A stretch of DNA of 64,000 bases from Halomonas alkalisoli (GCF_021412585.1 NZ_JAKCMI010000027.1:139501-203500), one strand, 5' to 3'; counted from the stretch's first letter, positions 15,736 to 29,883 are shown. Numbers and translations are program-made. The notes: generated by a model not told the origin, from the letters alone.

Positions 15736-15769
15736 TATGCATGACGCTTGAATATGCATAACGCTTGAA
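15736..15769. repeat. 17-bp tandem duplication after the rsmZ-like RNA
   Basis: TATGCAT(G/A)ACGCTTGAA occurs at 15736-15752 and 15753-15769 with one mismatch. Confidence 0.9.
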
Positions 15770-15772
15770 AGC

Positions 15773-15805
15773 AAAGCGCCGGACGTCATCGACGTCCGGC
15801 GCTTT
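15773..15805 (-). terminator. Terminator of fdxA, usable in both directions
   Basis: A perfect 15-bp stem (15773-15787 with 15791-15805) with loop ATC, between the converging rsmZ-like RNA and fdxA. Confidence 0.85.
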
Positions 15806-15819
15806 CTTATGCGCTCGGC

Positions 15820-16143
15820 TTAGCGCTCCAGGTGCTGCAACTTGCCCGGCTTGCCATCCCACTCTTCGGCATCGGCCGGTGGGTCCTTCTTCTCGGCAAT
15901 ATTGGGCCAGACCTCGGACAGCTCGGCATTGAGGGCGATGAACTCCTCCTGCCCCTCCGGCAATTCGTCCTCGGCGAAGATGGCCTCCGCCGGGCATTCC
16001 GGCTCGCACAGGGCGCAGTCGATGCATTCGTCCGGGTGGATGACCAGGAAGTTGGGGCCTTCATAGAAACAGTCCACCGGGCAGACTTCGACACAGTCGG
16101 TGTACTTGCACTTGATGCAGTTCTCGGTGACGACAAATGTCAT
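15820..16143 (-). CDS. fdxA: 7Fe ferredoxin FdxA ([3Fe-4S][4Fe-4S])
   Basis: A 107-residue electron carrier. Cysteines C9, C17, C50 (3Fe-4S) and C21, C40, C43, C46 (4Fe-4S), plus C12 and C25, match the Azotobacter FdI pattern with an offset of one. The C-terminal acidic extension is typical. Start set at MTFVVTENC, which has GGAGGGAGA just upstream; a longer frame to 16203 lacks support. Its exact redox partner is unknown. The order fdxA-mutS next to the small RNA is as in Pseudomonas. Confidence 0.95.
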   Translation of the reverse strand: MTFVVTENCIKCKYTDCVEVCPVDCFYEGPNFLVIHPDECIDCALCEPECPAEAIFAEDELPEGQEEFIALNAELSEVWPNIAEKKDPPADAEEWDGKPGKLQHLER

Positions 16144-16200
16144 GCCTGTCTCCCTCCTCGGGGCCGGGGGTGTGCGGTGCCCGATCTGGTGATGATTGAG

Positions 16201-16246
16201 CATCAGGTTGATAGGCCTGATGGTTATAAAAAAATCCGTTTATATA
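16201..16246 (-). promoter_or_regulatory. Probable fdxA promoter region with inverted repeat
   Basis: On the minus strand an AT-rich TATATAA block (about 16240-16246) is followed by the inverted repeat CATCAGG-N8-CCTGATG (16201-16222). This may be an operator or leader hairpin; the assignment is tentative. Confidence 0.35.
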
Positions 16247-16303
16247 ATCTGCGCTCGGAGAAACGCTTCATTCTAGTCATGCGCCACGGTGGGAGCAAGC
16301 CGA

Positions 16304-18880
16304 CTAGATGCGCTCGCGCCATTCATAGAGCAACTCCAGCGCCTGCCGCGGGGTCAGCGCGTCGGGGTCCAGCCCCGACAATGCCTCGATCAGCGGGTGC
16401 GGCGCAGTGGCGAACAGGTCGGTCTGCAGCGGGGCCGGCTCGCCGTTGCTGCGCAGTGGCAGGCGGCTGCCCTGGTCGACCTCCTGCTGTTCCAGCTGCG
16501 CCAGCTTCTCCCGAGCCCGGGCGATCACTCCCTGGGGGACGCCGGCCAGTTGGGCCACCTGGAGGCCGTAGCTCTGGCTGGCGGGCCCGTCTTCGACCCG
16601 GTGCATGAAGACGATGCCGTCCCTGTGCTCGGCGGCGGTGAGGTGAACATTGGCCACCCCTTCGGCCTGCTCGGCCAGGGCGGTCATCTCGAAGTAGTGG
16701 GTGGCGAACAGCGTAAAGGCCCGGCTCCGGGTGAGGTGTTCGGCGCTGGCCCAGGCCAGCGACAGGCCGTCGAAGGTGCTGGTGCCTCGTCCGATCTCGT
16801 CCATCAGCACCAGGCTCTGCTCGGTGGCATTGTGCAGGATGCTGGCGGTCTCGGTCATCTCCACCATGAAGGTCGAGCGGCCCCCGGCAAGATCGTCGCT
16901 GGAGCCGATGCGGGTGAAGATGCGGTCCACGGGGCCGACGCGGGCCGCATCGGCGGGGACGAAGCTGCCGGTATGGGCCAGCAGGGTGATCAGTGCCGCC
17001 TGGCGCATGTAGGTGGACTTGCCGCCCATGTTGGGGCCGGTGATGACCAGCATCCTGCGGCTGTCGTCCATGATCAGGTCGTTGGGCACGAAGGGGGTGT
17101 CGCTGACCTGCTCCACGACCGGGTGCCGGCCGCCCCGGATCTCGATGCCGGGGGTGTCGAGCAGCTGTGGGCGCTCGAAGCCGAGCGCCTGGGCGCGCTC
17201 GGCAAAGGTGGCCAGCACATCCAGCGACGCCAGTGCCTGGCCGGTGGCCTGCAGCTCGCCCAACTCGGCATTGAGCGCATCGAGCAGGCTCTCGTAGAGC
17301 AGCTTCTCCCGGGCCAGGGCGCGGGACTTGGCCGACAGCGCCTTGTCCTCGAACTCCTTGAGCTCGGGAATGATGAAGCGCTCGGCATTCTTCAGCGTCT
17401 GGCGGCGGACATAGTCGACCGGGGCGTCCTGGGCCTGGGCGCGGGGGATCTCGATATAGTAGCCGTGTACCCGGTTGTAGCCCACCTTGAGGCCGGGCAG
17501 GCCGGTGCGCTCGCGCTCCCGGAGTTCCAGCTTGATCAGGTAGTCGCCGGCGTGTTCGGCCAGGCCGCGGTACTCGTCGAGTTCGGCGTCGTACCCGTCG
17601 CGGATCACGCCGCCATCACGGATCACCACCGGCGGGTTGTCCATCAGCCCGCGGCTCAGGGTGTCGGCCAGTTCGGGATAGGGGCGGATATGGTGCTGAA
17701 GATCGTCCAGGGCGGTGCCGTCGCTGAAGGCACTGAGCTCCTGCTGCAGCGCCGGGAGCGCGAGCAGGGCGTCACGCAGCCGAGCGAGGTCCCGGGGCCG
17801 GGCGCTGTAGAGTGCCACCCGGGCCAGGATGCGCTCCACGTCGCCGATGGCCTTGAGCAGCTCGCGCAGCGTGACGAAGGCCTCCTGGTCGAGCAGCAGG
17901 GCGACCGCCGCCTGGCGATTCTGGACCAGGGCGCGGTCGCGGAGCGGACGGTTGAGCCAGCGCTTGAGCAGTCGCGAACCCATGGCGGTAGCGGAGGTAT
18001 CGAGTACGCTGGCCAGGGTGTTGTCGGCGGTGCCGCCGAGGTTGGTATCGATCTCCAGGTTGCGCCGGCTGGCGGCATCGATCACCACAGCATCGTCCCG
18101 GCTCTCCACGCCCAGCGCGGTGACATGGGGCAGGCGCGAGCGCTGGGTGTCACGGGCGTATTCGATCAGCACGCCGGCGGCGGTGATGGCGGCCTCGAGA
18201 TGGGCGCAGCCGAAGCCGCGCAGGTCCTGGCACTGGAACTGGTCGCACAGGGTGCGGGTGGCACCGTCGTGATCGAACAGCCAGTCGCTCTGGCGGCGCA
18301 GGCCGCGGCGCCCCTCCAGGGCCGGCGGCAGGGTCAGGCTCTCCGGCACCAGCAGCTCGGCGGGGTCGAGGCGCTGGAGCTCGGCCAGCATCTCGCTCTC
18401 GCCTTCCACTTCGAGCACGCTGAAGCGGCCGCTGGAGAGTTCCAGCCAGGCCAGCCCCCAGCAGTTACCCAGGGGGTGCACGGCCACCAGCAGGTTGTCG
18501 CGGCGGGCATCGAGCAATGCCTCGTCGTAGAGGGTCCCGGGGGTGACGATTCGCACCACCTTGCGCTCGACCGGGCCCTTGCTGGCGGCCGGGTCGCCGA
18601 ACTGCTCGCAGATGGCCACCGACTCGCCGGCCTTGACCAGGCGGGCGAGGTAGCCTTCGGCGCTATGGTAGGGTACCCCGGCCATGGGGATCGGCTTGCC
18701 CGCCGACTGGCCGCGCTGGGTCAGGGTGATGTCCAGCAGCGCCGCGGCGCGCTTGGCGTCGTCGAAGAACAGCTCGTAGAAATCGCCCATCCGATAGAAG
18801 AGCAGCACCTCCGGATGCTCGCGCTTGATCTTCAGATATTGGGTCATCATGGGCGTATGCTGGGCGCTGGCCTGTGACAT
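16304..18880 (-). CDS. mutS: DNA mismatch repair ATPase MutS
   Basis: Recognises mismatches and small loops and recruits MutL. The 858-residue protein has the mismatch-reading F34-x-E36 (in GDFYELF), connector, lever and clamp domains, and the ABC ATPase with Walker [12 protein letters not shown], Walker [17 protein letters not shown] and the composite-site HYFEMT. Start set at [12 protein letters not shown] with AGGA upstream; the frame extends 31 codons further without support. Divergent from pncC. Confidence 0.96.
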   Translation of the reverse strand: MSQASAQHTPMMTQYLKIKREHPEVLLFYRMGDFYELFFDDAKRAAALLDITLTQRGQSAGKPIPMAGVPYHSAEGYLARLVKAGESVAICEQFGDPAASKGPVERKVVRIVTPGTLYDEALLDARRDNLLVAVHPLGNCWGLAWLELSSGRFSVLEVEGESEMLAELQRLDPAELLVPESLTLPPALEGRRGLRRQSDWLFDHDGATRTLCDQFQCQDLRGFGCAHLEAAITAAGVLIEYARDTQRSRLPHVTALGVESRDDAVVIDAASRRNLEIDTNLGGTADNTLASVLDTSATAMGSRLLKRWLNRPLRDRALVQNRQAAVALLLDQEAFVTLRELLKAIGDVERILARVALYSARPRDLARLRDALLALPALQQELSAFSDGTALDDLQHHIRPYPELADTLSRGLMDNPPVVIRDGGVIRDGYDAELDEYRGLAEHAGDYLIKLELRERERTGLPGLKVGYNRVHGYYIEIPRAQAQDAPVDYVRRQTLKNAERFIIPELKEFEDKALSAKSRALAREKLLYESLLDALNAELGELQATGQALASLDVLATFAERAQALGFERPQLLDTPGIEIRGGRHPVVEQVSDTPFVPNDLIMDDSRRMLVITGPNMGGKSTYMRQAALITLLAHTGSFVPADAARVGPVDRIFTRIGSSDDLAGGRSTFMVEMTETASILHNATEQSLVLMDEIGRGTSTFDGLSLAWASAEHLTRSRAFTLFATHYFEMTALAEQAEGVANVHLTAAEHRDGIVFMHRVEDGPASQSYGLQVAQLAGVPQGVIARAREKLAQLEQQEVDQGSRLPLRSNGEPAPLQTDLFATAPHPLIEALSGLDPDALTPRQALELLYEWRERI

Positions 18881-19035
18881 GGGGGTCCTGTGCTGAGCGG
18901 TCGGTTCCGGGTCTCTGACGCGGCGATGGTGCCACGGCCTGCATATCGCAGACAAAGGCGCTATTGTACGCAAAAGTCTATCCCTGCGCGCGGCCGACGT
19001 CAGGGACCGGCCACCACCCTTGAAGGAGCGACACC

Positions 19036-19563
19036 ATGGCTCATCGCGCCGCCAGCCTGGCCAATCTCGACCTGATCACCCTTGCCGAGCGCCTGGGGCG
19101 CCGCTGCCGGGAGCACGGGTTGATCGTGACCGCTGCCGAGTCCTGCACCGGCGGGGGTGTGGCCAGCGCCATCACCGCCGTTGCCGGCAGCTCCGACTAC
19201 TTCGAGACCGGCTACGTGACCTACTCCAACGCCGCCAAGGCTCGCCTGCTCGGCGTGCCGGAGGCGACCCTTGCCGAGCACGGCGCAGTGAGCCGCGAGG
19301 TGGTCGAGGCCATGGTCGCCGGCGCCTGCCGCGAAAGCGGTGCGAAGCTTGGCGTGGCGGTCAGCGGCGTGGCCGGCCCCGGTGGCGGTTCGCCGGACAA
19401 GCCGGTGGGTACCGTGTGGCTGGCCTGGGGCAATGCCGAGGGACAGCAGGCCGAGCAACTGCACTACCCCGGGGACCGCCGGGCGGTGCGGGAGCGCGCG
19501 GTGCGTGACGCCATCGTCGGCCTGATCCGTCATATCGAGGCCAGTCATATCAAGGGCACGTAG
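19036..19563 (+). CDS. pncC: Nicotinamide-nucleotide amidohydrolase (CinA C-terminal family)
   Basis: Deamidates NMN to nicotinate mononucleotide in pyridine nucleotide salvage. The 175-residue single-domain protein carries [10 protein letters not shown] (catalytic serine region), SVAG-type GYVTYSN and [19 protein letters not shown]. Good AAGGAG site. It lies just before recA, as in many gammaproteobacteria where it is called cinA or ygaD. Confidence 0.93.
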   Translation: MAHRAASLANLDLITLAERLGRRCREHGLIVTAAESCTGGGVASAITAVAGSSDYFETGYVTYSNAAKARLLGVPEATLAEHGAVSREVVEAMVAGACRESGAKLGVAVSGVAGPGGGSPDKPVGTVWLAWGNAEGQQAEQLHYPGDRRAVRERAVRDAIVGLIRHIEASHIKGT

Positions 19564-19572
19564 GCGCCACGC

Positions 19573-19601
19573 TTGGCGTGCGGCGATTTTTTCGCCATAC
19601 T
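19573..19601 (+). promoter_or_regulatory. recA promoter
   Basis: TTGGCG (19573-19578), 17 bases, CATACT (19596-19601). The LexA box begins two bases after the -10 element. Confidence 0.6.
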
Positions 19602-19602
19602 A

Positions 19603-19618
19603 CTGTCCAACCATACAG
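19603..19618. promoter_or_regulatory. LexA (SOS) box of recA
   Basis: CTGT-N8-ACAG, the canonical gammaproteobacterial SOS box, overlapping the expected transcription start of recA. Confidence 0.9.
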
Positions 19619-19746
19619 TGTCCGGGCGACCCCTTATCGGTTTCGTCCGCCATTCCGATTGTTTGGCAAGCGAACGCCACTGCGGCACCTTGCGCCGCAA
19701 GCCCAGCAACCGAATTTCTGCCGACGAGTTCTACGAGGAGCGCCAC

Positions 19747-20808
<1,062 letters not shown>

Positions 20809-20811
20809 GCC

Positions 20812-21282
20812 ATGCTGGGCCAGCCGGCGAGCGATCGCGAGACCTCCCCCAGGGAGGATGCCATGCGCCTGCTGGCTCGGCGCGAGTATTCTCGTGCCGA
20901 GCTGGCGGAGCGGTTGGCCGCGAAGGGCCACGACTCGGCCGCCATCGGGGGCTGCCTGGACGCCCTGGCCGAGCAGGGGCTGCAGTCGGATAGCCGTTTC
21001 GCCGAGAGCTTTCTGCGCTCGCGGGTGGCCCGGGGCCAGGGGCCGCTGAAGATTCGTGGCGAGCTTTCCCGGCGCGGTATCGACCGCGCCACCCTCGAGG
21101 CCGCTTTTGCCGAGGCGGAGACCGACTGGTTTGCGCTGGCCTGTGAGTCGCTGGTGAGGCGCTTCGACGGTCCCGGCGACTCGCCCCGTGAGCGCGCGCG
21201 GCGGGAGCGTTTCCTCGCCAGCCGGGGGTTCGATTTCGAGCATCTGCGTCACGCCCTTTCCCACGCCTGGGACGGCCATTGA
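20812..21282 (+). CDS. recX: RecA regulatory protein RecX
   Basis: A 156-residue helical-repeat protein that caps RecA filaments. It has the family repeats [20 protein letters not shown] and [17 protein letters not shown] segment. Cotranscribed with recA under the same SOS box. Confidence 0.92.
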   Translation: MLGQPASDRETSPREDAMRLLARREYSRAELAERLAAKGHDSAAIGGCLDALAEQGLQSDSRFAESFLRSRVARGQGPLKIRGELSRRGIDRATLEAAFAEAETDWFALACESLVRRFDGPGDSPRERARRERFLASRGFDFEHLRHALSHAWDGH

Positions 21283-21304
21283 AACGGCCGCTTCGGCTCG
21301 CACT

Positions 21305-21333
21305 CTTCAGTCGCTTGACAACTACGCTATAAT
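21305..21333 (+). promoter_or_regulatory. alaS promoter
   Basis: A perfect -10 TATAAT (21328-21333) with a weak CTTCAG -35 (21305-21310) at 17 bases. The leader to the ATG is about 120 bases, GC-rich, with inverted repeat GCGGCC/GGCCGC (21389-21394 and 21405-21410) around a T6 run. Confidence 0.55.
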
Positions 21334-21460
21334 ACCTCCCTTTGCGAACGCCCCGGGTGGCGCTTCGGCGCGCTACGGCGCCCCTGCAGCGGCCTTTTTT
21401 CGACGGCCGCACCCGCTTTCCCGCCCGTCGGGTCATCATGCTCATCGCCACGGATATTCC

Positions 21461-24070
<2,610 letters not shown>

Positions 24071-24152
24071 TACCGCGGGCCGGCCCCGGCGACGTCCGGC
24101 CCCTTTCACTCAATACGAGCGCTTACACTCGAAAAACGAGGGAAAACCGCAT

Positions 24153-25403
24153 ATGGCACTATACGTTCAGAAGTTCGGCGGCACCTCGGTGGGCTCCGTG
24201 GAGCGCATCAAGGCCGTGGCCGAGAAGGTCAAGGGCTTCCGCGACCAGGGGCATCAGATCGTCGTCGTCCTGTCTGCGATGAGTGGCGAGACCAACCGCC
24301 TCATCGGCCTGGCCAACGAGATCAACGACGAGCCGACACCCCGGGAGATGGACATGCTGGTCTCCACCGGCGAACAGGTCACCATCTCGCTGCTGGCCAT
24401 GGCGCTGCACAAGCTGGGCGTGCCGGCGACCTCCTATACCGGCTCCCAGGTGGGCATTCTCACCGACAGCTCTCACACCAAGGCGCGCATCCAGCGCATC
24501 GAGACCGACGAGATGCGTGAGGACCTGGACGACAACAAGGTGGTCGTTGTCGCCGGCTTCCAGGGCGTCGACGAGGAGGGCAACATCACCACCCTCGGCC
24601 GCGGTGGCTCCGATACCACCGGTGTGGCCCTGGCGGCGGCGCTCAAGGCCGACGAGTGCCAGATCTACACCGACGTCGACGGCGTCTATACCACCGACCC
24701 CCGCGTCTGTTCCAAGGCCCAGCGCCTGGACACCATCACCGTCGAGGAGATGCTCGAACTGGCGAGCCTCGGCTCCAAGGTGCTGCAGATCCGCGCCGTT
24801 GAATTCGCCGGGAAATACAATGTGCCGCTGCGCGTGCTGTCCAGTTTCCAGGATGGCCCCGGCACCCTGATCGTTGCTGACTCCGACCAAGACGAGGACT
24901 CCATGGAAGAACCGCTGATCTCCGGTATCGCCTTCACCGCCAACGAGGCCAAGCTGACCCTGCTCAATACCCCGGACGTGCCCGGTGTGGCGTCGCGCAT
25001 CCTGGGTCCGATCGCCGATGCCAATATCGAGGTCGACATGATCGTGCAGAACGTGGCGCCGGCGGGCGACTATACCGACTTCACCTTCACCGTGGCCAAG
25101 GGCGACTACAAGCAGACGCTGAAGATCCTCCAGGAGCAGGTGCTGCCTGACCTGGGCGAGGGCGAGGTGAAGGGCGACGACAACATCGCCAAGGTGTCGC
25201 TGGTGGGGGTCGGAATGCGCTCCCACGCCGGCGTGGCTTCCAAGATGTTCCGCGTGCTGGCCGACGAGAACGTCAATATCCGCATGGTCTCAACCTCCGA
25301 AATCAAGATTTCGGTGGTTATCGACGAGAAGCATATGGAGCTTGCGGTCAAGGCGCTGCACAAGGCCTTCGGCCTTGACAAGAGCGATGTCGAAAGCGAA
25401 TAA
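24153..25403 (+). CDS. lysC: Aspartate kinase (lysine/threonine feedback type)
   Basis: Phosphorylates aspartate, the first step to lysine, threonine and methionine, and in halophiles also to ectoine. The 416-residue protein has KFGGTSVGS, the kinase domain to about residue 245, then tandem ACT domains. An in-frame ATG at 24903 (codon 251) with GAGGA upstream could start a separate regulatory beta subunit, as known for related class enzymes. ATG 24153 has GAGGGA upstream. An intergenic stretch of 211 bases follows before csrA. Confidence 0.95.
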   Translation: MALYVQKFGGTSVGSVERIKAVAEKVKGFRDQGHQIVVVLSAMSGETNRLIGLANEINDEPTPREMDMLVSTGEQVTISLLAMALHKLGVPATSYTGSQVGILTDSSHTKARIQRIETDEMREDLDDNKVVVVAGFQGVDEEGNITTLGRGGSDTTGVALAAALKADECQIYTDVDGVYTTDPRVCSKAQRLDTITVEEMLELASLGSKVLQIRAVEFAGKYNVPLRVLSSFQDGPGTLIVADSDQDEDSMEEPLISGIAFTANEAKLTLLNTPDVPGVASRILGPIADANIEVDMIVQNVAPAGDYTDFTFTVAKGDYKQTLKILQEQVLPDLGEGEVKGDDNIAKVSLVGVGMRSHAGVASKMFRVLADENVNIRMVSTSEIKISVVIDEKHMELAVKALHKAFGLDKSDVESE

Positions 25404-25614
25404 GACCAGAAAGCGACGGGATTAGTCTGTATCTTCTACGCTTGAAGGGGAGTCGGAGACACCACGACATTCGACTTTCCTTCAACGCATTCATGATGTC
25501 ATGGTGCGCGTCGGTGGTGCACAGTGGTGTCATGCCACATAATAGGCTTAGAGTACTAGCGTCGATTGGATCGTCGCGTATCCCGTTGCCAGTCGTCTGA
25601 GAAGGAGATCAGTC

Positions 25615-25815
25615 ATGCTCATCCTGACCCGCCGTGTCGGCGAAACCCTGATGATCGGTGATGACATCACCGTAACCGTCCTTGGCGTCAAGGGCAATCA
25701 GGTCCGAATCGGCGTCAATGCACCCAAGGATGTCGCCGTACATCGTGAAGAGATCTACCAGCGCATTCAGCGTGAGAAGTCTGATGAAGAGGGGGGTGGT
25801 AGCGCAGCATCCTGA
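25615..25815 (+). CDS. csrA: Carbon storage regulator CsrA/RsmA
   Basis: A 66-residue dimeric RNA-binding protein that blocks or stabilises target mRNAs at GGA loops. It has the complete core [16 protein letters not shown] and the RNA-contacting R44 (in VAVHREEIY). The ribosome site itself contains GGA (25604-25606) and another GGA lies at 25568-25570, which would suit autoregulation. Located between lysC and tRNA-Ser as in Pseudomonas. The putative antagonist RNA is at 15556. Confidence 0.97.
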   Translation: MLILTRRVGETLMIGDDITVTVLGVKGNQVRIGVNAPKDVAVHREEIYQRIQREKSDEEGGGSAAS

Positions 25816-25871
25816 AGGTGACAACGAGATGCTGGCGGTTCAGGTGGCAGGAAACAAATCCCTGAATACGC

Positions 25872-25900
25872 TGGACAAAGAAGCGCAGTGACGATAGGAT
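25872..25900 (+). promoter_or_regulatory. Promoter of the tRNA-Ser/tRNA-Arg unit
   Basis: TGGACA (25872-25877), 17 bases, TAGGAT (25895-25900), 17 bases before the tRNA-Ser 5' end. Confidence 0.55.
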
Positions 25901-25917
25901 ATGCGCCGTGTCGTGAG

Positions 25918-26010
25918 GGAGAGGTGGCCGAGTGGCTGAAGGCGCTCCCCTGCTAAGGGAGTATGGGGTTTATAGCCCCATCGAGGGTTCGAATCCCTCC
26001 CTCTCCGCCA
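25918..26010 (+). tRNA. tRNA-Ser (anticodon GCU)
   Basis: A 93-base class II tRNA with a long variable arm. The acceptor stem GGAGAGG pairs with CCTCTCC, anticodon GCT is at 25952-25954, and CCA is encoded. Confidence 0.97.
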
Positions 26011-26082
26011 TGACGACACGCAGCAGAAGCGAAAAGCTGTACTGGAAGTAGAAAGACGAAAGCAGCGGATAGACGAAGCAAC

Positions 26083-26159
26083 GCGCCCGTAGCTCAGCTG
26101 GATAGAGTACCTGACTACGAATCAGGTGGTCGGAGGTTCGAATCCTCCCGGGCGCGCCA
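26083..26159 (+). tRNA. tRNA-Arg (anticodon ACG), copy 1
   Basis: A 77-base tRNA. Acceptor GCGCCCG pairs with CGGGCGC, anticodon ACG is at 26117-26119, and CCA is encoded. Identical to copy 2. Confidence 0.97.
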
Positions 26160-26207
26160 TGTTGTTGACACCATCATGTTGTTGGCGGCATGTCGTACTG
26201 GAAATCA

Positions 26208-26241
26208 TGTAGTGCTAGGTAGCGTGTAGTACTAGGTAGCG
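26208..26241. repeat. 17-bp tandem duplication between the tRNA-Arg genes
   Basis: TGTAGT(G/A)CTAGGTAGCG occurs at 26208-26224 and 26225-26241 with one mismatch. Confidence 0.9.
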
Positions 26242-26295
26242 TGGTTTCATGCACGATGTCTTGAGGCTGGAAAGCATGACGCGGTTATACCGCTT

Positions 26296-26372
26296 GCGCC
26301 CGTAGCTCAGCTGGATAGAGTACCTGACTACGAATCAGGTGGTCGGAGGTTCGAATCCTCCCGGGCGCGCCA
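26296..26372 (+). tRNA. tRNA-Arg (anticodon ACG), copy 2
   Basis: Same 77-base sequence as copy 1, CCA encoded, followed at once by a terminator. The 136-base spacer between the copies is unrelated to the tRNA. Confidence 0.97.
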
Positions 26373-26378
26373 GATTCA

Positions 26379-26413
26379 GACCCGCCCTCGATTAGAGGGC
26401 GGGTCTTCTGTTT
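26379..26413 (+). terminator. Terminator of the tRNA unit
   Basis: A perfect 11-bp stem (26379-26389 with 26395-26405), 5-base loop, then TTCTGTTT. Confidence 0.85.
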
Positions 26414-26525
26414 GTGGCCATTGGGCCGGTTCGGTTTCTCTGCTAGTGGCATCGGTCCGATCAGGGATGAGTGTGCCGGCCGCGATCGTTTGGGGTGTCG
26501 TTGCTTGTCGACGGACGCCCCTTTT

Positions 26526-27605
26526 TTATGGTTGCGGCAGCGCTTCCGGCTGCGCCTGAAGGGCGGCGGGGTGACGCCGGTCGCAGGCGCTCTGCTCTGG
26601 TGTTGCCGGGGCCGCTTCCAGCCCGGCAAGCAGGGCATCGAGTTCGGTAATGCGCTTGAGCTCCTCGAAGCGCTGAGCCGCCACGGCGTCTCGATGACGC
26701 ATCTGATTCAGCCACTGCTTGACCAGTGAAACGACCACTCGTGCTTGCAGTTTTTCGCGCTGCGTTGCAGCATAAGCGCTGAGAAACGCCGCGCGGGTCT
26801 GCCAGCGAGTGTCGGGCAGGCGCTCGCCGGTCATCAGCCAGTGATGGATGCGTGGCGCCAACCAGGGGTCGGCCAGGGCGCCGCGGCCCAGCATCACGTC
26901 CCGGCAGCCGGAAAGCGTTCTCGCTTTCCAGTAGTCCTCCAGGCTCCAGATGTCGCCATTGGCGACCACGGGAATGCTCAGGTGCCGACGTATGCGCCCG
27001 ATCCACTCCCAATGGGCCGGAGGCCGATAGCCTTCGTCGCGGGTGCGGGCGTGCACCACGAGCTGTGACGCGCCGCCGTTTTCAGCCGCCCTGGCGCAGG
27101 CCAGGGCGAGGCGACGGTCGGAGAATCCGAGGCGGATCTTGGCCGTGACCGGTATGGCGTGGCCGACCGTGCGATGTACGGCGGATACCGCGGCGTATAC
27201 CCGGCGTGGATCGCGCAGCAGCGAGGCGCCGCCATCATGGCGATTGACCAGCTTGGCAGGGCAGCCGAAATTGAGATCGATGCTGCGCACGCCCAGCTGC
27301 AGGGCCTGCCAGGCATTGGCGGCCAGGGCCGCGGGGTCGCTGCCCAGCAGTTGCAGGTGTACCGGCACGCCCGACGGCGTTCGAGCCGGTAGCCGGGCGA
27401 GTTCGGGGCAGGTCTTGTGGTAGACCCGTGGCGGCAGGCGGGTATCGACCACGCGCACGAACTCGGTGACAGTCCAGTCGAAGCCGGGCTGCCGGGTGAG
27501 CAGGTCGCGGGTGATGGAGTCGATCACTCCCTCCATGGGGGCGAGTCCGATCCGACCCCTTTCACGACCTTCATGTAGTAAATTAACAACGCTGGCTTCC
27601 ACCAT
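26526..27605 (-). CDS. dusC: tRNA-dihydrouridine(16) synthase DusC
   Basis: FMN enzyme that reduces a uridine in the tRNA D-loop. It has the family start IGLAPMEGVIDSITRDLL, the catalytic cysteine in NFGCPAKLVNRHDGG and the FMN-phosphate VVANGDIWSLED and GRGALADPW motifs. The GCPAK-x-VN form points to DusC rather than DusA or DusB. The N terminus is set at the only usable ATG, which lacks a clear ribosome site. At 359 residues it is longer than E. coli DusC because of a C-terminal tail rich in alanine, glutamine and proline. Divergent from oadG. Confidence 0.88.
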   Translation of the reverse strand: MVEASVVNLLHEGRERGRIGLAPMEGVIDSITRDLLTRQPGFDWTVTEFVRVVDTRLPPRVYHKTCPELARLPARTPSGVPVHLQLLGSDPAALAANAWQALQLGVRSIDLNFGCPAKLVNRHDGGASLLRDPRRVYAAVSAVHRTVGHAIPVTAKIRLGFSDRRLALACARAAENGGASQLVVHARTRDEGYRPPAHWEWIGRIRRHLSIPVVANGDIWSLEDYWKARTLSGCRDVMLGRGALADPWLAPRIHHWLMTGERLPDTRWQTRAAFLSAYAATQREKLQARVVVSLVKQWLNQMRHRDAVAAQRFEELKRITELDALLAGLEAAPATPEQSACDRRHPAALQAQPEALPQP

Positions 27606-27709
27606 AGGGCGCTTGCAATCTGTCCTGAGTGTGGCAGTTTATACGACCGGATTTCTACGCTATTTGACTTGATTGCGTCAGTTCGCGGTCAGGTTACGGG
27701 AGAAGGCGC

Positions 27710-27973
27710 ATGCAGGATCTGCAGCTGTTACAGGATGGACTGGCCCTGATGGGGGTTGGCATGGGATTCGTTTTTGTTTTTCTTACCGTGCTGGTGCTCA
27801 CCACTACCCTGATGTCGCTGGTCGTTCGCCGCCTGGTGCCCAAGCCTCCCGCTGTGCAGCCCGCCGCCGGGCAAGGCGTGGCGCCCACCGCTGACAGGGC
27901 CGATGATGCCGAACTGATGGCTGTCATCAGCACCGCCGTACATCGCTACCGTCATCGCCGCCCTCGTCACTGA
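27710..27973 (+). CDS. oadG: Oxaloacetate decarboxylase gamma subunit
   Basis: An 87-residue single-span membrane protein (helix about 15-38, GVGMGFVFVFLTVLVLTT) with a histidine- and arginine-rich C terminus that can bind zinc. It holds the Na+-pumping complex together. GGGAGAAGG precedes the ATG. First gene of oadGAB. Confidence 0.88.
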   Translation: MQDLQLLQDGLALMGVGMGFVFVFLTVLVLTTTLMSLVVRRLVPKPPAVQPAAGQGVAPTADRADDAELMAVISTAVHRYRHRRPRH

Positions 27974-28053
27974 CTGCGCTACTGACTGAGAGTGCGGCGA
28001 GGGCGCGCCATATTACTACATAAATACATTGCCATCTCTACGGGGTCATCGTC

Positions 28054-29871
28054 ATGAGTGAGACCAAGCGCCCGCTGGGCATCACCGACGTCGTGCTGCG
28101 CGACGCCCATCAGTCGCTGTTCGCGACCCGCATGCGCCTGGACGACATGCTGCCCATCGCCGAGAAGCTCGACCGTGTCGGCTTCTGGTCGCTGGAGTCC
28201 TGGGGCGGTGCCACCTTCGACGCCTGTATCCGCTATCTCGGCGAAGATCCGTGGGAGCGGATACGGGCGTTGAAGGAGGCCATGCCCAACACGCCGCAGC
28301 AGATGCTGCTGCGCGGCCAGAACCTGCTGGGCTACCGCCACTATGCCGACGATGTGGTCGACCGCTTCGTCGAGCGGGCCAAGACCAACGGCGTCGATGT
28401 CTTCCGCGTGTTCGACGCCATGAACGACCCGCGCAACCTGGAGCGGGCCATCAAGGCGGTGCGCGATGTCCAGGGCCATGCCCAGGGCACGATCTCCTAC
28501 ACCGTCAGCCCGGTGCATACCCTTGACAGCTGGGTGGAGCTCTCCGAGACCATCGCTGACATGGGCGCCGACTCCCTGTGCATCAAGGACATGGCCGGCC
28601 TGCTGACGCCCTATGACGCCTTCGAACTGGTCTCGCGACTGAAGAAGGCGCTGTCGATCCCGATCCACATGCAGTGTCATGCCACCACCGGCATGTCCAC
28701 CGCCTCGATCCTCAAGGCCGTGGAGGCCGGCATCGACAACGTCGATACTGCCATCTCCTCCATGTCGATGACCTACGGCCACAGTCCCACCGAGTCGGTG
28801 GTCGCCATCCTGCGGGGCACCGAGCGCGACACCAATCTCGATCTCGAACTGCTCGAGGAGATCGCCGGCTACTTCCGCGAGGTGCGCAAGAAGTACGCCG
28901 CCTTCGAGGGCTCGCTCAAGGGCATCGACTCCCGCATCCTGGTGGCCCAGGTTCCCGGCGGCATGCTCACCAACATGGAAGGCCAGCTCAAGGAGCAGGG
29001 CGCCGGTGACAAGCTCGACGACGTGCTGGCCGAGATCCCCCGTGTCCGCGAGGACCTGGGCTTCATTCCGCTGGTCACCCCGACATCGCAGATCGTCGGT
29101 ACCCAGGCGGTGATGAACGTCATGATGGGCGAACGCTACAAGTCGATCTCCAAGGAGGTCCAGGCGCTGCTCAAGGGCGAGTACGGCTCAGCCCCCGCTC
29201 CCTTGAACAAGGAGCTGCAGCAGCGCGTGCTGGAGGGGGGCGAGCCGATCACCTGCCGGCCCGCCGACCTGCTCGAGCCCGAAATGGAACGCCTCGCCGC
29301 CGAACTCAAGGAGAAGGCCGGCTCGGAAGGCATTCGCCTCGCCGAAGGGGCACGCGAGATCGATGATGTCCTGACCTACGCACTGTTCCCGCAGATCGGG
29401 CTCAAGTTCCTCAAGAACCGCGACAACCCCGATGCCTTCGAGCCGGTGCCCCAGGCAGCGGAAGCCCAGCCCGCGGCCAGCCTGCCGGCCACGACGCAGG
29501 CCAAGGTGCCGGCCACCCGCAGCGACGCCCCCGCCGGCCCCGAGACCTACACCGTCAAGGTCAACGGCAAGGCCTACGTGGTGGAAGTGGCCGAGGGCGG
29601 CGAGATCGGCGAGGTGTCGGAGCAGGGCACGGCCCCGACCCCGACCCCGGCGGCGCCCAGTGGCGAAACCATTGCCGCGCCCCTGGCGGGCAATATCTTC
29701 AAGGTCAACGTCAAGCCGGGCGACGCGGTCAAGGAGGGTGACGTGGTCATCATCCTCGAGGCCATGAAGATGGAAACCGAGGTGCGGGCAAGCAGTGCCG
29801 GCACCGTCTCCGAGGTCAAGGTCAGCGAAGGCGACAGCGTATCCGTCGGCGATGCGTTGATCGTGCTCTAA
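28054..29871 (+). CDS. oadA: Oxaloacetate decarboxylase alpha subunit, biotin-containing
   Basis: Carboxyltransferase that moves CO2 from oxaloacetate to biotin; OadB then releases it while exporting Na+. The 605-residue protein has an N-terminal HMGL-like TIM barrel ([17 protein letters not shown]), the conserved carboxylase domain, a Pro/Ala-rich linker (about 470-545) and a biotinyl domain with the EAMKMET motif, biotinylated lysine at about K572. Eighty bases separate it from oadG. Confidence 0.95.
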   Translation: MSETKRPLGITDVVLRDAHQSLFATRMRLDDMLPIAEKLDRVGFWSLESWGGATFDACIRYLGEDPWERIRALKEAMPNTPQQMLLRGQNLLGYRHYADDVVDRFVERAKTNGVDVFRVFDAMNDPRNLERAIKAVRDVQGHAQGTISYTVSPVHTLDSWVELSETIADMGADSLCIKDMAGLLTPYDAFELVSRLKKALSIPIHMQCHATTGMSTASILKAVEAGIDNVDTAISSMSMTYGHSPTESVVAILRGTERDTNLDLELLEEIAGYFREVRKKYAAFEGSLKGIDSRILVAQVPGGMLTNMEGQLKEQGAGDKLDDVLAEIPRVREDLGFIPLVTPTSQIVGTQAVMNVMMGERYKSISKEVQALLKGEYGSAPAPLNKELQQRVLEGGEPITCRPADLLEPEMERLAAELKEKAGSEGIRLAEGAREIDDVLTYALFPQIGLKFLKNRDNPDAFEPVPQAAEAQPAASLPATTQAKVPATRSDAPAGPETYTVKVNGKAYVVEVAEGGEIGEVSEQGTAPTPTPAAPSGETIAAPLAGNIFKVNVKPGDAVKEGDVVIILEAMKMETEVRASSAGTVSEVKVSEGDSVSVGDALIVL

Positions 29872-29883
29872 GGGCAACGCCAC

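Noticed and set aside
16289..18877. Open frame of 862 codons on the plus strand across mutS
   Set aside because: Antisense shadow of mutS with no recognisable motif or ribosome site.
25421..25436. CTGT-containing stretch after lysC considered as a LexA box
   Set aside because: The second half lacks ACAG at the correct distance.
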